From Candidatus Gastranaerophilales bacterium (GTDB lineage Bacteria > Cyanobacteriota > Vampirovibrionia > Gastranaerophilales > Gastranaerophilaceae): a stretch of 5,734 nt of DNA. Both the position numbers and the translations under genes were made by a program. The stretch covers positions 1-5,734 of the forward strand of contig CANRHJ010000119.1 in assembly GCA_947630355.1 (NCBI GenBank), written 5' to 3'. The notes below the pieces were generated by a model. The model had not been told where the DNA came from. It saw nothing but the letters and a program-made list of their open reading frames with translations, and ran no database searches. Below are positions 4,833 through 5,734 of the stretch, piece after piece (positions within the stretch are counted from its first letter, which is position 1; every line of letters begins with the position of its first letter).

Positions 4833-5734
4833 ATGATTAAAACTTTTTACTTTAAAATTTTTACAATAATATCATTTATGGTTTTATTTTCTCTTAACGC
4901 CTTTGCGGATGAGAAAAATATACTGACCGATATAATTATTCAACCGCTTTATAATAACACTTATACTTTAAACCTCCTGTTTAAAGATGAATATAAAGGA
5001 AATGCTTTCTTACAGAAAAAAGAAAACGGAATGTACAGTGTTTATATTCCGGATGTCATACTTCCTGATAAAAATTCAAGAATTCTCTATGAAAACCCAA
5101 ATGATAAACATTACATCGTTTTATCATCTAAGGTTAAAGATTATATCTCCAAGAATAAAAACTCATCTTACGTTCAAATCAACGTTAATATGGCAGGCGA
5201 TTATTCCGTTAAGCTGGTTAAAGATGTTCAATCTAACTATCCGACAACCCTTCTCATGCTAAAAAATACTATAAATTCAACGGCGTTTATGCTATTTTTA
5301 ACTGTATTGGCTGCATTGGCTTTATGGAAAATACATAATAAATTTAATGAAACTAAAAATAATTCAAACAGCTATACTTCCTATCCTGTTTCATTTAAAG
5401 GCTTTAAACCCAAAAGCGCCATTAAAAATAATTCAAGCTTACACAGAACTAAAGTTAATAATTTTAAAAATATATTCAAAACAGCGCAAGAATCAGGCTT
5501 TAATTGCTTTACTCTCCCTATTGATAAAAACATTTCGTCAGGCATAAGTGAAATTAAAAGCAATTTAAAACAAGCATCATCACTGCTTTTGGATAAAACA
5601 AATAAAATGATTAAGCTTAAACACACAAATCCTATAACAAAAAGCTACGATGAGACTTCGGAATTAACAATGCCGATGGTTGATGATATTAATCAAAACA
5701 AAACCAATTCTTCAACCCTGCCCCATATTTCCGC
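4833..5734 (+). CDS. Signal-peptide, single-pass membrane protein of unknown function, cut by the right edge
   Basis: The frame opens at ATG 4833 and has no stop before the window ends, giving 300 visible residues. Residues 1-25 form a good signal peptide: MIKTFYFK, a hydrophobic core, and NAFA with likely cleavage before DEKN. Residues 26-148 form an exported domain rich in Tyr, Asn and Lys, with alternating strand-like segments (YTLNLLF, MYSVYIPDVILP, HYIVLSS, SYVQINVNM, DYSVKLVKDV). Residues about 149-166 are a membrane helix (STAFMLFLTVLAALALW) followed by basic residues. The rest (167-300) is a polar Asn/Lys/Ser-rich tail, probably cytoplasmic. GAGGAA lies 12 bases before the ATG, longer than ideal, and a stop at 4821 rules out a much earlier start. 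I do not recognise the family; the layout suggests a surface or envelope protein with an internal tail. It is divergent from the REC-STAS gene. Confidence 0.8.
   Translation, partial: MIKTFYFKIFTIISFMVLFSLNAFADEKNILTDIIIQPLYNNTYTLNLLFKDEYKGNAFLQKKENGMYSVYIPDVILPDKNSRILYENPNDKHYIVLSSKVKDYISKNKNSSYVQINVNMAGDYSVKLVKDVQSNYPTTLLMLKNTINSTAFMLFLTVLAALALWKIHNKFNETKNNSNSYTSYPVSFKGFKPKSAIKNNSSLHRTKVNNFKNIFKTAQESGFNCFTLPIDKNISSGISEIKSNLKQASSLLLDKTNKMIKLKHTNPITKSYDETSELTMPMVDDINQNKTNSSTLPHIS

Noticed and set aside
4987..5262. Plus-strand 91-residue frame, and others at 5347-5547 (+) and 5381-5626 (-)
   Set aside because: They lie inside the long open frame starting at 4833, which has a signal peptide and a membrane helix. 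These are shadows in other frames.

Overview
The window is strongly AT-rich bacterial DNA with standard-code genes, separated by short spacers, mostly on the minus strand. It encodes a NarL/FixJ-type response regulator, an REC-STAS protein, ribose-5-phosphate isomerase B, a tRNA-Ser(UGA) and several proteins I do not recognise. This mix, with AT-rich composition and Asn/Lys/Ile-rich proteins with eroded intergenic DNA, would fit a host-associated lineage such as gut Melainabacteria (Gastranaerophilales). That placement is an inference from overall style; no marker here is diagnostic, and an AT-rich Firmicute or similar is not excluded.

Left part (1-1030): the C-terminal end of an unrecognised gene entering from the left edge (+), followed by about 325 bases without an intact gene. 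Those bases contain a frameshifted remnant that reads like a winged-helix C-terminal domain, a small palindrome and TACACA-type repeats. Next comes a minus-strand tRNA-Ser(UGA) with its own promoter and a clear intrinsic terminator. A GC-richer patch with alternative inverted repeats (928-1002) lies between the tRNA and the next gene.

Middle (1031-3185): three minus-strand genes. In transcription order these are a protein with a disordered N-terminus and HEAT-like repeats, a 158-residue membrane-associated hypothetical protein 43 bases downstream (probably one operon), and, after a further 177-base gap with its own leader, the response regulator. The regulator appears to start at TTG. No histidine kinase lies in the window, so the regulator looks like an orphan.

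Right part (3186-5734): rpiB is on the plus strand, divergent from the HEAT-like gene. Its 3' end overlaps by 23 bases the 3' end of the convergent minus-strand REC-STAS gene, which has a good sigma70-type promoter and a very short leader. Divergent from that gene is a signal-peptide-bearing, single-pass membrane protein of unknown function that runs off the right edge and is not closed by a stop.

The most distinctive item is the REC-STAS fusion, which would link two-component phosphorelay to an anti-anti-sigma-like partner-switching domain. Its STAS phosphosite motif is altered.
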